Shown: in pieces, positions 26,497-39,018 of the stretch
Numbering within the stretch: the first letter of the stretch is position 1
Layout of the letters: the number at the start of each line of letters is the position of its first letter
From: Apis mellifera
Lineage: Eukaryota; Arthropoda; Insecta; Hymenoptera; Apidae
NCBI RefSeq assembly: GCF_003254395.2
Contig: NC_037639.1
Coordinates: forward strand, 1,761,001 to 1,825,000
DNA length: 64,000 bases
Reading direction: 5' to 3'
Translations under genes and position numbers: made by a program
The notes under the pieces: generated by a model
What the model was told of the DNA's origin: nothing
Databases searched by the model: none
Seen by the model: the letters and a program-made list of their open reading frames with translations, nothing else

Positions 26497-27490
26497 AGAT
26501 GAAAGAAATTTTAATGAAAAAAAAATTCAAAAATAATATTAGAAATTTTTAGAAAATGGATAATGTTCTGATAACATGACAATTATCTGATAGAAATGAT
26601 TTATTTGCAGAACTAAAATTTTCGGATGAAAGAAGAGGGAGAAAATACAAGAAAAATATATTTAGAACAATACATTTCAGAATATATAATATGAGATAAA
26701 AAGAAAAAAACTAAAAATCAAGATAGAAATGAGAGTAATACAATTAAAAAACAAAAATTTAAAGACAAAGAATATTGATAAATATTTGTATAAGAATATA
26801 TGTATAAGGATATACATATATGTATAAGGAAGAATATAGATAAATATATGTAAAAAAAAAAGAAAATAAAATAGAAAAAGAAAAAAGAAAGAAAAGAAAA
26901 TATATCAAGAAAAAATAGATATAGTCAATTGAAGATAAGGAAATATAGTGAAGATTTTAGAAGAAAAAGATAGACAAATATATAAAGTACAAGAAATTTT
27001 CGGCAAAATACAAAAATTCAGATATAATGGAAAATATAAATATATAAAAACAATAATCAAAGTATTTAGTGAAACACAAAATAAAAAAATAGCTAAAAAT
27101 TTGCAGAAGTTAAATATAGAAATATAAAAGAAAAAAATATTAATTATTATAAATAGCAAGAAAAAAGAAGTTACAACATGAGTGAATGAGAATGAAAGGA
27201 ACATTAAAGTATGTAATAGAGGAATATATGTTAGATAAATAGAAGATTATAGATGAAAAGAAAGAATAGAAGAAAGCAAAAAAATAGTAAAATGATTTAA
27301 GTATGTCGATAATAATGATGACAATAAAAAAAAACAGAATAAGGAAAATAAGAAAAATAGAAGAAAAGCAAATGCAAGATAAAAATATATGATTAAATAA
27401 ATATAAATATAATATTGAAAAGCATTGAAAATAAAATTAAGCAATATGATATTTAAAAGCAAAATTAAAAAGTACAAAATAAATAATATA
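26226..27490. repeat. Purine-rich strand-asymmetric tract with (AG)20
   Basis: Over about 1.25 kb the plus strand is dominated by A and G with very little C. It includes an AG dinucleotide run at 26451-26490 and many GAAAA and AAGAAA words. Minus-strand open frames here (26342-26530, 26905-27204, 27247-27477) are Phe/Leu/Ser-rich simply because they read the pyrimidine strand. Confidence 0.75.
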
Positions 27491-30401
27491 TAATTGAATA
27501 ATAGATAATATAAAATAAATCAAGATAGATTAAAATATACTGATAATTACATAGTAGTATGTTAAGTAAGTAAGTTAATATGGATCTATGATCTAATGTG
27601 ATTTATAATTATTTTATGTAAGTATTTAGAATAATTTTAATATAAGTATTTAGAAGTATTTAGAAGTATTTTGAATAAAATAATCTTTTATAACAAAACG
27701 ATTTTATGCTTTTCTGATTTAAGTTTGGATATAGTTTATGAAGTTTATAGTTTCTGAAATTTAAATATATGTCTAAGTAAACATATTTTTTGATTATTTT
27801 TATTGATTATTTTTAATTAGGAATTTTTAAGATTATATAGTAATGTTTGATATAATTATAAATATTTTGAATTACAATTAAATATTTTGAGTTGATTATA
27901 ATTCTTAGGCTTAGGCAGAAAAGGATGATTATATTGTTCGAATTCATATATTCGAATTCGTTTTCATAAAATATTCTTGTACTTTAATTATAAATCTTGT
28001 AATTAGATTTTAAGAATTGAAAGTCTGTTTATAGAAAATTTATTTATAGATAATCATAGCAAACATAACTGTAGTTTTAAAACTGTCATTGTTTAAATCA
28101 AAGAGAATGTAAAGTATTACTGATAAATAATAAACTGAAGAGATAACTATACTTTGTTGTAGATTGTGATTGTTGTAGATTTACAATTGTGAATGTTGAC
28201 GATAGTTGTATTTATCGAAATTTTGAATTTTTATTTTTAAATATATTTCAAAATTTATATATATATATATAAAATATATAAGATTTTTATATAACTTGGA
28301 AATTTTATATAATTTTAATAAAAAATTTTAAAAAAGTTATCTAATTACATAATGAACATTTTTTCGAAATTAATTTGCAATGAGCAATACGGTTATATTT
28401 TTTTTGTTGTTCTTCATTTATCTTCATATATTCTTCATATATGAATTTTGATACAGTATAATTTTATGATACAGTATAATTTAGTCTGAAACCAAATTGT
28501 GATTTCAAAATAATACTATGATGAAACAGAATTTAATTATGTTGTTTTTTTTATTAATTTTGTTAATATTGAGAAAGAGCTAAATGATTTCTAATTGTTT
28601 AATCAAGTATTGTTATTAATTATAATTTGTAATTATATTTGTTTATTATTAATTTATTGGTTCTTTTGGACGTTGATTTCCATTTTAGTTGAATATGTTT
28701 TTATCATATCTATTATAAATTTTTTTTTCTTCAAATTATTTCGCAAGATTTTTAATAATTTTGCCTAGTGAACAATTATTTTTGACAAAATAAAAATTAA
28801 TATTGACTTTATTATTGTTGATTGTTAATTTCTTTCTTTTTCTTAGAAATATTATTGTTTTGTTGTCTGAGATCTTTTTATAAAACAAATATCTCTATTA
28901 TAAAATTTACAGTAATTTAGATTATTTATAATTTTCAAATTATTTTTATTTTATATTTTTTATTTATAATTTTTTTGGAATAGCTAAAATAAGCTTTTTT
29001 ATCACAAATATTATTATCATACTTTCATTAGTTGATTATATTCTTTAGAAGATATACTAATCAATTCTGTAATATAATGATGAGAATAATGAGAGTAAGA
29101 TTGGTATTTCCTTTTAATTAATATTTGTTTCTATTTGTTCTTGGACATGAAGATTCTGATACTAGAATAATGTACTATATTTATATATTGTAGAGAAAAC
29201 AGATTAAATCATTGCTTCTATTATTTTCAATATTCATGATTTTATCAATGTTCATTCAGAATATATTTCAAAATTGGAGCATATTTGTATTATAAATTTT
29301 TTTAATTCAATTAATATTTCGAATTTTGTTTCTATATTTATAAATTTCGTTGCTTTCGAAATAAGTTTAAAATAATTCGAATTATAATCAGAAAATATAA
29401 TTAAAATATTAATCCTAAAAAAATTCTTCAATTAAAAAATCATTTAATCAATTTGAAAAATTGGGTGACTAGAATACATATTAAAAAAATTATTAAATTT
29501 TAAATAAAAATTTGTTAATATTTATTTATAAATAATAATATATATTATTATTTATTTGAAAATAAATAAGTTTTTTATAAAACTAGGATTATTAAGGAGG
29601 ATTATTATTAGGATAATATTGAAAAAATTTAATTATCCAACCTGATTTATATTTTAGTTTGGATTATTTTATTATATTAATTAATACATTTTGTTTCTTA
29701 AATTCGTTTGTTTGATTTTTTTTATATAATTTTACTTATTTTTATTATACTTTTTACTATATTTCATTGAAGTAGATAACTGTAAAATATACAAATAATA
29801 AATTTTATTTATATCATTTTACTTCACATATATATAAATTAGGTAGAAAAATAATATCAAATTAAAATTGAAATATTAAATTTATTTTAAAATATTATTG
29901 ATATTTTATTTTATATTTCTATAGATAAATTTCATTGTATAATGAAAAACTTAACTTTATTTAATTTTCTGTTTAATTTAAGCTATGAAATTTTTATAAG
30001 TTAAATGCAATCCACAATAATAAATAAAAAAATATAATAATAATAATTATAATAATAAATAATTAAATCATTAATTTTAATATTGTTATTTTTATCATTA
30101 ATTATTTAATATTTTATTTTTAAATTATATTATTATTTATTTATAATTATTATTTATAATTATAATAATATATATATTATAAATATATTATAAATAATTA
30201 TACTATAATTATTAAAAATAATAAATATATTATACTTATCATATAATTATTTTTAATTTTAATATTAATTTTCTATTGATTATATATGATTATATCTAAT
30301 ATTTATTGAATTATATTATTGCAAAAATAATTTATTATATTAACCAGAAACATATTCTAATAAATAGAAAAAAAAATATTCATATGTTTTCATATTATTA
30401 T

Positions 30402-30529
30402 TATATTCATTATATTCATATTATTATTTCTCTTATAATATATATATAATATATAATAATATATATAATATATAATATATAATATATATATATTATAAGA
30501 GAAATAATAATATGAATATAATGAATATA
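30402..30529. repeat. Long perfect inverted repeat (47-base arms)
   Basis: The left arm 30402-30448 and right arm 30483-30529 are perfect reverse complements separated by 34 bases. The outer part of each arm is not simple TA sequence: it contains TTATTTCTCTTATAA and its complement TTATAAGAGAAATAA. The symmetry is therefore informative. Confidence 0.92.
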
Positions 30530-30562
30530 TATATCTACTATACTATACTATGAATATATATA

Positions 30563-30600
<38 letters not shown>

Positions 30601-31149
30601 ACATATATTTAATAATTATTAAAGTATTTCACTTATATAATAATTAATATTAATATATATTATATAATAATAATAATATAATATAATAATAATATTAATA
30701 TATTTATTATGCAATAATAATTAATTATATATAATAAGCTAATATTTTTAATAATAATTAATTATAATTTATTAAATTTTATTAATAAATTAAATATTAT
30801 TTTTATTTGATAAGTATAAATATAAATATATATTGATAAGTATATATTTATATGAAAATTACAAAATAATAAAGAATTGTATCAAATATATATTATAACG
30901 AACATATTTTACATAAATTATATAAATTGATTTGATTTTAAATTTTAAGTTTTTAATAAAATTACGAAATAAAATGACATGAATAAAAAAAAAAGTTAAT
31001 TTTTTTTGTAACTTTTTTTTGAAAGCTTAATATATATATTAATTATTTTTAGTTTAATGTGATAGGTATTTTGGAAGATTTTAATGAATTAGTATGGAAT
31101 AAAATTTAATTTTTCTTAGAAAATTATTAGATCATATAACAAAACATTG

Positions 31150-31450
31150 CAAGCGAATACCACTCTATATACATGTATACGCCTATTTCTTCTGACCGAT
31201 TACCTTTCCCACGGCAGCTACAAGAACACAACCGCGTTTATATTAGTCGTGCGCATTTAGTCACAAGCAACACATACAAATAAAGTTAACATACGATTCA
31301 CTATGAGAAATTCTCATTGCGAGGGCGATTGTCTGTTGCAATCGTAAAACATCGGCACTGATCCAGTTTGAAAATCAAATGTGTAAATCTCTTTGTGTGT
31401 GATTATCATCGATGAAACAATTTTTATTATAATATGAGCACGGATATTTG
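31150..31450. promoter_or_regulatory. Candidate regulatory island 2.3 kb upstream of gene 2
   Basis: About 300 bases of near-balanced composition, with several CpGs (CGCGTTTATATTAGTCGTGC), stand inside very AT-rich sequence. No open frame or RNA gene explains it. An upstream enhancer or noncoding exon is inferred from the compositional contrast. Confidence 0.35.
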
Positions 31451-32509
31451 TTTCCATTGAACCAACATGTCCTATTTAATTTGATGGATTTATAATAAAA
31501 ATATATTAAAAATATACTATTAGCTAAAAATATACTATTACTATTATTTTTCCGAACTTAATTGTAATAAATTCTATAAATAAAAAATATTTTTTTAATA
31601 TTTTATGCATTTTCTTATTTATTTATTGTAATATAATATTTTATGAAAACAAAAATAGTTTAAGTTTATTATCAGATTAACTTTATATGTACTTTAATAA
31701 GATTAATTGCTAATATATAATTTTTTTTTGAAAATTTTTTAATATAATTTTAATATAATTTAAAAAATTTTTAATATATAAACTAATATTAATATTAAAG
31801 GAAATAATGATTTATTTTCATTTTTGAAAAATTTTTTCTTTATTAATTATTTTCTTAAACAACATTATTATTTAATTATATTGATTTTATATAAATATAA
31901 ATAATTATATTATTTCGTATAATTTTTTATTTCATTTGATAAATATATTGATATATTTATATTATTTATAAAATTAAAATTATACGATAAATTATGATCG
32001 TATACTATAAATTATTATATATACTATTATTAAGTGTTATTAAAAAATGCTATTATTTGATTATTGTTTTGGTTGTTTTCATTTATTATTATTATTGTTT
32101 ACATCTTTATAATATAATATACAAAAATAAGTAATATGTATATTTTATATTAATATATTATGATGCTACTTAATTAATTTAACAAAAATTTATTTTGTCA
32201 ATAATAAATGTATAAATGATTCAAATAATAAATATCTTAATATTATAAATGTTTATAAACTCTTTAATTTTTAAACAAAAGTTATAATTATAATTATATT
32301 AGTTATAGTTATAATTATATGTATATATAAATGTAATAGAAACTTTACTATATATATAAATAATTTATGTTGTTTATAAATTTAAGTGTATATGTAATAA
32401 ATATTAAATTTATGTTCTATTATATTATATTTATTATCCATTATTATTCATTATTTATTGTAACTTTATTTATTTCTTTCTATTCGAATTTAACCATATT
32501 TTCAAAAGT

Positions 32510-32650
32510 GGTCCAAGTTATATGATTTCCTCTCGAATTTCTTACATTCACTACAGTCAGTATTGCGCTCACTTAAACATATGGAACGTCGCGTCGTGCT
32601 TTTCTTCCGATCAAATTTGTTATGTACTATTGTACTATTGTATATGTTAT
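32510..32650. promoter_or_regulatory. Candidate regulatory island 1.1 kb upstream of gene 2
   Basis: A short block with CpGs (GGAACGTCGCGTCGTGC) sits in AT-rich flank. Two overlapping frames of about 70 codons cross it, but they continue into Phe/Ile-rich AT sequence and look accidental. Confidence 0.3.
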
Positions 32651-33538
32651 GTACTACAATATATCTTTTATTTTATATATTTTGCATTTTTTTGCGAATT
32701 ATTTTTCAAAAAGAATTTAATCAAAAAATTTCTATAATTACAATTATATATAAAAATAATAAATGAATGAAAAAGAATTGCTTGTTATTTATCCAAATAA
32801 TTTAAATTTTTATAAAAATAAATTTTATTTCAAATGAAAAATTAATAATTAAATATTAATCAATATTTTAAAAATATTAAATAATAATATTTAATTTATA
32901 ATTTTTATTCAATTATGATATATGTACGATATATATAATATATGAAAAATTATTAAATTTAACTATTTTTAATCATTGTATGTATACTACTACTAAATTT
33001 TAATGTTTTGTAATGTAATATAATTTTTATTCTATAATTTATTTTGTATTTATATTAAAAATTTATTTTATCACTATATATTAAATAATTAAACTTGTTT
33101 TTTTATTTATTATTGTGGAAAAAATTAATTATTTAAATGAAAAATATAATATATTATTAATATATATAAATATATTATCTAATATATAATTATTAATTTA
33201 AAATTAATTGAAAAATATTTCATTATGCAATTATCTTTTGATATTACTATTATTTATATATTAATGGATAATTTATATATATAATATAATATATAATTTA
33301 TATAAACATTCAATAATATTTAATATTTACAATGTGATGAATTTATTAAAAATTTTCTTAATTACAAAATTTTTATCAATATTTATATCTATCTAATCTA
33401 TCTTCCAATTTTATTTTCTAAATAGCAATATATTTTCTAAATATAAAATAATTAATTAATATGGACAATTCTTCCGTGAATCAGTAAAATGAATAACATG
33501 TTAGTAAAATTGATATATATTGTCTTTGTTTTCTGCAG

Positions 33539-33705
33539 TTTACAGTCGCGATATACACTTCGTCTATAGAAACAGTTTGTCGCGGAAAAGTGGTAACAAC
33601 CCCACCTGGTTTATCGGGTGCGGCCTTTCCCCTTCGTCTATAAAGCCACTAGAAATCCACTTCTACCGAACATTCACTCGGCGCTTCGTCACTTATTTGT
33701 TCACC
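33539..33705 (+). promoter_or_regulatory. TATA-type core promoter and 5' UTR of the Q/A-rich protein gene
   Basis: TATAAAG at 33639-33645 lies about 30 bases upstream of a plausible start near ACATTCACTC (about 33670) and 60 bases upstream of the ATG at 33706. Upstream are an E-box-like CCCACCTGG and a second copy of CTTCGTCTATA (33558-33568). The copy at 33632-33642 overlaps the TATA box. CpG content is high for this window. Confidence 0.7.
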
Positions 33706-33727
33706 ATGTGGCTGCTTATCCTCGCAG
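33706..33727 (+). CDS. Q/A-rich protein gene, coding exon 1
   Basis: A 22-base coding exon: ATG then TGGCTGCTTATCCTCGCAG, ending in donor GTGAGT. The start context is TTCACC before the ATG. A very short first exon that holds only the beginning of the signal peptide, followed by a long intron, is common in insect cuticle genes. Confidence 0.88.
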
Positions 33728-35411
33728 GTGAGTGTGCCGCTATATAATACTTTTCATGGAACAAAAATGAATATTTTTTGGTGTTCATTTTGACTTGTGA
33801 TTATTATAATATTTTTGTGAAAATCAATTTAAAACTTGACTAAAAAAAAAAAGAGAACAAAAAAAGCAGTGTATACGTGCAACAAAATTAATACTTTATT
33901 ATATGAAATTTTATGATTCAAATGAATATAAATTTGTTGGATATATATACATATACACAAATTTATTGGATACATACATACATATATACAAGTGCATTTG
34001 ACATTTTGACATGTGAAAAATATTTTTCTTTAAAAAACATTTATCAAAATAACTGATTTAAATTTTTTTTAAAATTTTTTATTATATATATAGAATATAT
34101 AATATATTTAAATATTTTTAAATTATAATACAAAAAATGTGTAAAAGTGAATATAAAAAGACTAGATTTTATATAAATTTTATATAAATTAACGGTATTT
34201 TATTTTTATTTTATTTTTTATATTATTTCTCATTATGTTCAAAAATATTTTTAAGAAAAAATAGAAGATTATAATATTATTTATAAATATATTTTTTTAA
34301 TGGTTTGGCTTTTTTATTCATATATTACTATTTAACATTTATGTTTTTTAAATATTTTGGATCAAATATATCGAATTAAATATATTATATAAATAAATAA
34401 ATATTAAATAATTATAATGAGAACTTTTTAAAAAATATGATAAGCATGCAGCAATACTTTCCTCAATCCTTTGAATATTTTTTGTTCACATACAATATTG
34501 CATTTGTAGTAAAAATTTGCTTCTTGAATAACTTGATTTACTTTCGCATTTTAATTTATATTAATATACACATATAAGTTTTTCTAAATATTAAAAGCAT
34601 TATATCCTTCATTTTTGCTTTAAAATAATTTGTATAAATAAAAATTTTACTATATATTATTTTATTTGTAAAATTATTAGTTCTTTATATAATAAAAAAA
34701 ATAATTGAAGAAGAATAAAAAAAAAAAGATTAGAAAAAAAGAAAAACTATAAAGAAAGAAAATATAAATGATTTCACGAATTATAATGTTACTATATTTT
34801 TTAATATATAATTATTAATAAATTTTATTATGATTATGAAAATATATGAACTAAGGTATAATTGTAATTAGATAATAATAGTAAATAATAGATTATATCT
34901 ATTTTCTATCTCAACAATATTTACATATTTAAAAAAAATTGATTTATCACTATTATGATTATAAATATTTTTATTTATATACTTTTTTTTATAATTATTA
35001 TATTATTATAGCAAATTTTATCGTACATGAATATACATACTTTCTCTGTCGATTGTAATATAATAATTACTCAGCGATAATGAAATATGTTGTGGGAACA
35101 ATTCAAAAAAGATGACATTATTGTTATACATGTGAATTTAATTAATGAGATCCAACGCATGTGAAAAATTTTTTTTCGTAATTATGAAACATATTTTTAA
35201 TGTAAATTTTAGATTGTATACTTATTATAATTAATAATTATATATTAATTATAATAAATTATAATAATATATAATATATAATTATAATTAATTATAATAT
35301 GTTAATATACATATACATACAATTTTTTACTTTTTTTAAAATTGTAATAAATATATATTTGATGAATATATTTTATTCAAAACTTAATATAAAATTAAAA
35401 CAGATCTCTTA

Positions 35412-35474
<63 letters not shown>

Positions 35475-36840
35475 ATAATATATAATATTATATAATAAAC
35501 ATTCTAAAATTTTTGAAGAAAAATATAAATATAATTTTAAAAAAAAGGAAAAATGAAAATAATATTTAGTATAGAAAATATCATTTCATCGAAATATAAA
35601 AATTCTATCATTTACTTTCACATTGAAATTGTTAATCATGTGAAAACACATAGTAATATTTTTCAAGTCGTTATTAACTCGTAAATATCTACGAAGTTAT
35701 CAATCAAAATGACACTTTCTATTTCAGTCATTATATGTGAAATTAAATTAAAAAATTTAATAATAAATTAAATAATTTTATTTTATTTTGTTTAATCTTG
35801 TTTTATTTAATAATTTTTATATTCTTTACTATTATCATATAATATTATAATATAAATATTAAATATATAATAATATGAAATAACATATATTTTATAACAG
35901 AATTAATAGAAATTTAAAAAATAATAATATAATTCAAATTAAATATAAATATTTTATATCTATCCACATAAATTTAATTGAATTTAAAATTAAAATCAAG
36001 TTAAAATATTATGTATTTGTTTAACTTTTTTTTCTCAGTAATATTGTATAAAAATGATAATTTATTATAATATAATTTATTGAGTTAAAAAAGATAAAGA
36101 AATAAACAATATTTTTGAAATGAAGAAATAAAAATTAATATATATATTTTATATATAAAAATAATAATATTTCACATATAAAATTATATAATGCATATGC
36201 ATAAAAATTTAGTGAAAGAAATTACAATTGTTATTGAATTTTCATTGTTAATAAAAAGTTAATTAGAAGAAATTTTAGTATTAATTTAATATTACTTCTC
36301 AAATTTTTAAAAATAATATAGATGAATATAATATAGATTAAATGAATGTTATTTTTTTTTATATATATATTACTATATACTGTATTTTTAAAATTTTGTC
36401 GCATATATAAGAAATCGAAAAATTGTAAAGAAATTTATAAAACACAAGAAAATTATATAAAACTATAGAAATTATAAAAAATAAATAGTTTTTAATTTTT
36501 TAAATAATAATAATAATAATTTAATAATAATAATAATTATATACATCTTTTTATATAAATAAAAATAGATTAAGTGTTTTTTATCATGAAAAGAATTAAT
36601 TCTGTGAGTAAAGCTATATCCTAGAAATATTTATTATTTCTTCAAAATCATTATGCAAAAAAAAAAAGAGAAGAAAAAGAAAACAGCATTATCTTTTTAT
36701 TTGATTTATTTAAATATTAATAATTTATAATAATATTTTTTTATTCCATATGCATATATTCAAATACATAGAATTATATACGGAAAAATTTTAAAATGAT
36801 TGTACAAAATCTATATCGGAAAATAAATGAGCATGCATAT

Positions 36841-36887
<47 letters not shown>

Positions 36888-37183
36888 TATTATATGATAT
36901 TATCTTTGTAAAGAATAAGTTGTCGATTCCACTAGGTAGATTTAAAAAAGAGATAATTTTAATTTCATTTTAATTAAACATTTCAAATTTCTTTAAGTAC
37001 ATTATTTCTTTTAGTATTATTTTACAAAATATTATATTATAATATATATTAAATATTTATTATTATAATAAATTCATTAATTCAGTCAAAATTGTTAATT
37101 CAATTAATATAATTGAAAATATAGTCTAAATTTGTTTAATATATTTTTATTTATATTACAGAATTAATGTTTATAAAATATGT

Positions 37184-37229
<46 letters not shown>

Positions 37230-38979
37230 AATATTATAAATGTAAGCGATCAGTATTATTATTAAAATTTTATATAGAGAATATAGAAACTCAAAATGTT
37301 AATTAAATAAGATTTGTTAACCGGAAGTTGTTACTTAATTGTCTCTCAGTTGAAGACATTCGGCTTATTACTCAACGCGAGCAAATTACTCGCATCCGTG
37401 TAATTTCTTGCGCAATGACAAAGGAAAACAAGATCCAATGTTTAGGTTTCTTTTTTCTTTCTTAATTAAACAATTTTCCAGGGAAAACATAAAGATCGAT
37501 CTTAATTCTATACAAACTGTGAAAACAGTTTGTTAATCTTTTCCCAACCTAGATTCTACTTTTGAATATGCTCATAAGTTTATATAAAATAATTAATAAA
37601 TAAAAACAAAAGCAAAATTAAAATTTACAATTTAATTTATATTATACGTCTTTAAATTATTAAATTATTAAATAAATGATAATCAAATTTATTTTTTTTT
37701 AATATTAATTTATCTATAGAAAAATAATATATTTATTTTACACAATGATTATATTTAGATAATTATATATTATTAATTTCAATTATTTATATTATTATTA
37801 ATTTATTAAAAATATTAATTTGTTTATTTATAAAATTTTTATATATAAAAAATTTACAAATTATTTTTATTGAATAATTTTATATTTGATATTAAGTGTA
37901 ATTTTCTAATTTTTAAACTGTATCGTACATTGTCCTTGTGTGTCGATATGCAGAGAAAGTTGATTGTAAAAACTGATATTTCTAGAAGTGAAAAGACATA
38001 TATTTTCTTGTATCTTGATTTGGTAAAAAATAAATTATAAATTAATTTTATTCTAATTTCATTTTGGATTTATATTATATATAATAATGTATGCTAAGCT
38101 TGTAAAAAATATTATGATTTAAATGCTTATGTCATATTTAGGAAAATGCTATTACAAAAATTAAAACATAAATATGAAATGATATGTGCTATTTATTATT
38201 AATAATTTTATTAAAATATCGAAACAGATTGTTTATTGCGAAGAATTTTAAATTTATATTTAATATATTTAATATGTAATTTTGCAATTTAAAAATATTT
38301 AGAATTAAATATGTATTAAAATTAAATGTTTAATAGATAAAAAAGATTTTTTTCATTATACTCAAGCATTCGTCTGATTGATAATTACAATAAATTTTAT
38401 ATGAAACTATTTATTAATTTTGTAAAATATGTATGCATCACATCATTTGGATTTAAATTAGTTAATGAAATTATTTTATAAAATTTAAATTTATGTTTCA
38501 TTTGATAATAAATTGTTTTAAATGCTAATGTTAATCACTTATTTATTTTTGTTTAAATTGATTGTTTTTCACAAATTAATTAAATAAATCAATTTATCTA
38601 AATAAACTAAATAAATTAAATTAAATTGTATCCTACTAAAATAGATTAAATTAGATTACATTAGATCAGATTAGATTAAAATTAGTTTAGAAAATGAAAA
38701 ATCTCAGAAATCTGAATTTTTTGATTAAATTTTAAAAATATCAATTATATATATATATTAATATATATAATATTATAATTATATATGTATATATAATAAT
38801 AATATAATAATATTAATTATATGATAATTTAATATAATATATATTTTAATAAGTAAATTTTTTCAATAAATAAAATACAAAATTTAAATAAAAACATGAA
38901 AATTATTTATATATAATTTATATCTATAATATTATTATTTTATTTTTAAGTAATATATTTTACTTAATTATTAATAATA

Positions 38980-39018
<39 letters not shown>

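Larger units (their letters stand above)
20911..33460. other. Intergenic DNA, no intact gene
   Basis: Between the fossil LINE and the promoter of the Q/A-rich gene no exon is recognisable. It includes the patch at 21.2-22.5 kb, the purine-rich tract at 26.2-27.5 kb, a long hairpin near 30.4 kb and two higher-complexity islands at 31.15-31.45 and 32.5-32.65 kb. The rest is AT-rich with microsatellites (22979-23003, 24420-24447, 30570-30598). Confidence 0.7.

Noticed and set aside
26905..27477. Hydrophobic minus-strand frames resembling membrane proteins
   Set aside because: Phe/Leu/Ile richness comes from reading the pyrimidine strand of a purine-rich tract.
32522..32766. Two overlapping plus-strand frames of about 70 codons
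   Set aside because: Only the first part has normal composition and the rest is AT noise; overlapping frames cannot both be real.
33520..33705. Upstream in-frame extension of the Q/A-rich protein
   Set aside because: It would run through the TATA box and has no ATG; the ATG at 33706 starts a proper signal peptide.
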